Source: Verrucomicrobiaceae bacterium (lineage in GTDB: Bacteria > Verrucomicrobiota > Verrucomicrobiia > Verrucomicrobiales > Verrucomicrobiaceae). From it: a stretch of DNA of 64,000 nucleotides. Both the position numbers and the translations under genes were made by a program. The notes under the pieces were generated by a model that was not told the DNA's origin, did no database searches, and was given only the letters and a program-made list of their open reading frames with translations. Below, piece by piece: positions 61,114-64,000 of this stretch (its first letter is position 1; each line of letters starts with the position of its first letter). Location: positions 372,001-436,000 of the forward strand of contig JAIBCL010000001.1 of the NCBI GenBank assembly GCA_019694165.1, written 5' to 3'.

Positions 61114-62460
61114 CTACTTTGCTTCACCGTGGGCGAGCTTGTTGTTGGCGAAGGTGTTGTCCTCACCGCCTTCGACTCGAAGCGAGGGGGCGGCTTGGCG
61201 ATCTTTGCGACGATCAGCGATGAGGCAACCGCTGACGAGGCTGTGGCTCGTGTTTTGCAGCAGCAGGCCCGCACCGTCGCTGTCGAGAATGGTGCAGCCG
61301 GAGAGGTTGAAGGTGTCGCCGTTGATGATTTGCACGGCGGCGGGATGTGCGCGCACGCCGTCGATGTGCAGGCCGGTGAGCGTGATGTCGCGGCAGTCAC
61401 GAAAGACGAGGCCGCCCTTCACCGCGGCGGCTTTGCCGCGATAGTAGGGCGGATTGCGGTCGAAGGTGTTCGGGCCGATGGCGAGGTTGCTGCAACCCAC
61501 CGCGAGAAGGTCGTGCTCGAAGCCGACGCCGAAGGTGTTGCCGGTGATGACGGCGCCGCGCACTTCCTGGAGGTCGATGTTCACCGAGACATCGCTCAAA
61601 ACGTTGTCGCAGATGCTCAGGTGGCCCCAGCGGGCGGTTTCGTCGTTGCCGTAAGGCTTGCCTTTGCCGATGAAGCGCACATTGGCCGAGCCGGGCGAGA
61701 CGCTGTTGTGCTGAATGGTGCAGCCGGTGATGCTCACCTCGGCGGTGGAGCCGTCTGTGCAGTCGATGAGCACATTCGCAGTCGGCGGAGCCTCGGGCGT
61801 CATGTTGCTTTCGATGTCGCAGGTGCCGATGTGGAGATTCCGCACCGCGCCGCCGCGTGTCACCACGCCGCCGCCGGCGTTGTAGCTGATGTGGCTGCCG
61901 ATGATGTTCGACTGGTGGAGATCGACTTGGTCGTAAAACACACCCGCACCGCTGTTGTGATACAAGTGGCAGTCGCTGATGATGACATTGCGATTTTTCA
62001 CACTGAGCCGCACCGCGTGTCGAGCCTCATGAACGGACACGCGCGTGATCGTGAGTTGCATCGTGCTCGTGGCCTCGATGCCATCCGCCTCCGCATGTGC
62101 GCCGACGATTTCAATGCCGTCCACCATCGGCGTGCGCTGCCGCGCGAAGATTTCCGGCTTCAAGCTTGTGGGATCGGCCGTGCCGCTGTGCGTGCCTTTG
62201 AAATGAAATGCTGGGCCAGTTCCCTCCATGACGAATCGCGCCACACCATCGCCGCTGAGTGAGATGAAGCCCGTTTGGTCGAGATCGACCATGATGGTTT
62301 TTGTCAGCCGATAGGTGCCACGTCCGAAATGCACGGTGCCGCCGGCATCGACCATCGTTTGCACCGCCGCGGCGTCATCCGCCTTGCCATCACCGACGGG
62401 CTGGGCTTGCAGGGAAAGCGATGCGGCGGTCAGCGTGAGGAGGAAAAGGCGTGAAATCAT
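61114..62460 (-). CDS. Secreted right-handed beta-helix (pectate lyase-like) protein
   Basis: 448 residues with signal peptide (LFLLTLTAASLSLQAQ). GDGKADDAAAVQTMVDAG is the typical pectate-lyase superfamily start, and the body shows repeated rungs with stacked N, C and G (VIISDCHLYHNSGAGVFYDQ, ITGCTIQHNSV, LSGCTILDSDGAGLLLQN). Polysaccharide lyase or hydrolase activity is likely but catalytic residues cannot be assigned. Confidence 0.85.
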   Translation of the reverse strand: MISRLFLLTLTAASLSLQAQPVGDGKADDAAAVQTMVDAGGTVHFGRGTYRLTKTIMVDLDQTGFISLSGDGVARFVMEGTGPAFHFKGTHSGTADPTSLKPEIFARQRTPMVDGIEIVGAHAEADGIEATSTMQLTITRVSVHEARHAVRLSVKNRNVIISDCHLYHNSGAGVFYDQVDLHQSNIIGSHISYNAGGGVVTRGGAVRNLHIGTCDIESNMTPEAPPTANVLIDCTDGSTAEVSITGCTIQHNSVSPGSANVRFIGKGKPYGNDETARWGHLSICDNVLSDVSVNIDLQEVRGAVITGNTFGVGFEHDLLAVGCSNLAIGPNTFDRNPPYYRGKAAAVKGGLVFRDCRDITLTGLHIDGVRAHPAAVQIINGDTFNLSGCTILDSDGAGLLLQNTSHSLVSGCLIADRRKDRQAAPSLRVEGGEDNTFANNKLAHGEAK

Positions 62461-62554
62461 GAGGCAATCTCATACGCACGCCGCAGCGTCATTTGCACGA
62501 CGCGTCGATGTTCCCTCGGTCCAGGAGAGCCCCCCCAGCATCCAATCGCCAGGG

Positions 62555-63973
62555 CTATTTCGAACGCGGGGCGTTGAGGAATTTGCGCACGTCGTTGAAG
62601 AGGCTGTCTTCAGCGGCGAACTGGGGCAGGCTCTTGAGTCCTTCGAACCACGAAGCGGCGCTGGGTGAATGACTGCCGGCGACTTGGACGAGGAGGTCCA
62701 TCGTGATGGGCCGGGACTTGCCGCTCTGGATGGCGGCTGAGAGGGTGAGTTCCGCAGCGCGGTCGAACACCCACTTCAAATCCGCACCGGAGAACTCGCG
62801 CGTGCGGCGCACGAGCGCGGCCGTATCGAGGTGGGAGATGGGCTTGTCACGGGCGAGCAGTTCGATGATCTGCGCGCGCGCCTTGTCGTCGGGCGGCGGG
62901 ACGAAGATGGCCTGATCAAAGCGGCCAGGCCGGCGGAAGGCGGGGTCGATCTGCGAGGGCTGGTTGGTGGAGCCGATGACGAGCACGCGCTGGTTGTCGC
63001 CACGCAGACCGTCGAGTTCGTGAAGGAACTGGTTCACAAGATTCCGAAGCTGGGCCTCGCGCACGTTCCGGCGGTCGAGGGCGAGAGAGTCGATCTCATC
63101 AAACACCAGCACACACGGTGCATTGGCGCGCGCAGTCTCGAAGACCTGATGAAGGTTGCGCTCGCTGCTGCCCCAGTAGGGATCGAAGATTTCGTGCAGG
63201 CCAACGGCGAGATAGTTGCACGGGACCTCGCCCGCGACGGCGCGCAGGATCAGCGTCTTGCCGCAGCCGGGCGGGCCGTAGATCATGATGCCGCCGCCGG
63301 TCTTGCGACCGTAGGCCTTGTAAAGGTCCGGGTGCTGGAGCGGGTAGATGATCTTGAGGCGTATCTCCTCCTTGAGCTGGTCCATGCCACCCACATCCTG
63401 GAAGGTGACGCGCGCGCGCTCGGGATCGCCGGGTGCATAGAACGTTTCAGGCCGCCAGTCGAAGTCCTCCTCGCCAAGCGAGTCAACGTCGTAATCGGGA
63501 GAATCGGGATCGGACGAGAACTCGAAGGATGGAGACGACTCAGAGGCGGCAGGTGTGGCGGGGCGGCGGGCATCGCGAGCGGTACGGCCGAGTTCGCGCT
63601 CGAGCGCCGGATCACTCAAGGTTCCGTCGGCCTGCGCGGCGCGGTCGAAGTGCTCGATGGCGCGGGCCTTGTCCCCTTCCCCGAGGCTGACGCGGCTCAG
63701 GAGGAGATGAGCCGGGGCGTAGTTCGGATCACGCTGGAGAACGCGCTCGGCGCGGACGGCGGCGCCGGAGAGATCACCCTGCAAGTAGAGAACACGGGCG
63801 ATGCCCAACTGGGCGTCGATCTGTCCCGGATCAATGACGAGGACGGACTCGAGCACCTCGCGCGCCTCATCGACGCGCAAATCGTCGATGCATTCGCGGG
63901 CGAAGAGCAGCAGGAGCGAAATGTTCTGCGGGGACTGGGCGAGTGCTTCGCGGATGGCGGAGAGGCGGGACAT
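62555..63973 (-). CDS. TPR-AAA+ ATPase (Cdc48/FtsH-type AAA module)
   Basis: 472 residues from the ATG at 63973; the frame is open to the window edge, so the true start could lie outside. N-terminal TPR repeats (about residues 10-130; REVLESVLVIDPGQIDAQLG) and an acidic linker (SSDPDSPDYDVDSLGEEDFD). The AAA+ domain has Walker A YGPPGCGKT, Walker B CVLVFDEIDSL, a pore region, the sensor IGSTNQP and the arginine finger region FRRPGRFD. Likely a protein-remodelling ATPase; partner unknown. Confidence 0.88.
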   Translation of the reverse strand: MSRLSAIREALAQSPQNISLLLLFARECIDDLRVDEAREVLESVLVIDPGQIDAQLGIARVLYLQGDLSGAAVRAERVLQRDPNYAPAHLLLSRVSLGEGDKARAIEHFDRAAQADGTLSDPALERELGRTARDARRPATPAASESSPSFEFSSDPDSPDYDVDSLGEEDFDWRPETFYAPGDPERARVTFQDVGGMDQLKEEIRLKIIYPLQHPDLYKAYGRKTGGGIMIYGPPGCGKTLILRAVAGEVPCNYLAVGLHEIFDPYWGSSERNLHQVFETARANAPCVLVFDEIDSLALDRRNVREAQLRNLVNQFLHELDGLRGDNQRVLVIGSTNQPSQIDPAFRRPGRFDQAIFVPPPDDKARAQIIELLARDKPISHLDTAALVRRTREFSGADLKWVFDRAAELTLSAAIQSGKSRPITMDLLVQVAGSHSPSAASWFEGLKSLPQFAAEDSLFNDVRKFLNAPRSK

Positions 63974-64000
63974 TTGGCGTGGGGGTGTGACGGCGCACAT

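Overview
The window is GC-rich, densely coding DNA of a verrucomicrobial type (phylum Verrucomicrobiota, probably Verrucomicrobiaceae/Prosthecobacter-like). This is inferred from PVC-specific families seen together: a DUF1549/DUF1553 surface protein, PVC-type haem-binding propeller/HEAT proteins, PSCyt1-like cytochromes fused to a formylglycine-generating-enzyme (FGE)-like domain, a giant PEP-CTERM protein built of autotransporter-associated beta-strand repeats, a sulfatase relic, and many secreted beta-propeller and beta-helix proteins. No rRNA, tRNA, CRISPR or reverse transcriptase was recognised.

Layout. (1) 1-6040: an unusual type I restriction-modification locus, ordered hsdR (5' end outside the window) - four-helix-bundle protein - zinc ribbon - hsdS - DUF3800 - hsdM. 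All three Hsd genes carry in-frame palindromic repeats, including three copies of one 109-bp element. (2) 6285-17907: secreted or metabolic PVC genes (beta-propeller, secretin-like, DUF1549/1553, a methyltransferase with another in-frame palindrome, an SGNH-like protein, a large haem-binding protein) and a VapBC-like pair whose toxin is frameshifted. (3) 18147-28595: one ~10.4-kb gene for a giant PEP-CTERM beta-repeat protein with a large internal duplication. (4) 28700-37724: cytochrome/FGE-like protein, class V aminotransferase, subtilase, ThiE, then MoxR and a DUF58-transglutaminase fusion. (5) 37816-43748: a branched-chain amino-acid ABC operon (livJ-H-M-G-F) interrupted by two passengers: a DUF6883/DUF4926 pair, with DUF6883 split by a MITE-like element, and a second four-helix-bundle gene. 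(6) 43758-52772: cardiolipin synthase, purB, BatD and BatB-like proteins, an Fe-S cluster protein and an unknown. (7) 52842-64000: neuraminidase-like protein, sugar-phosphate isomerase, ybeY with a 7TM-HD phosphodiesterase, PfkB kinase, a tandem HMA protein, an internally deleted sulfatase, a secreted lectin-like protein, a beta-helix protein and a TPR-AAA+ ATPase.

Two themes stand out. Several families of palindromic elements sit inside coding regions, mostly without breaking the frame. Degenerate short-period repeat tracts (CACTGAATACTGAACACT-like and related) lie immediately upstream of start codons at several unrelated loci and next to the two four-helix-bundle genes. The relation between these tracts, the palindromes and the four-helix-bundle proteins is the most interesting unexplained signal here.
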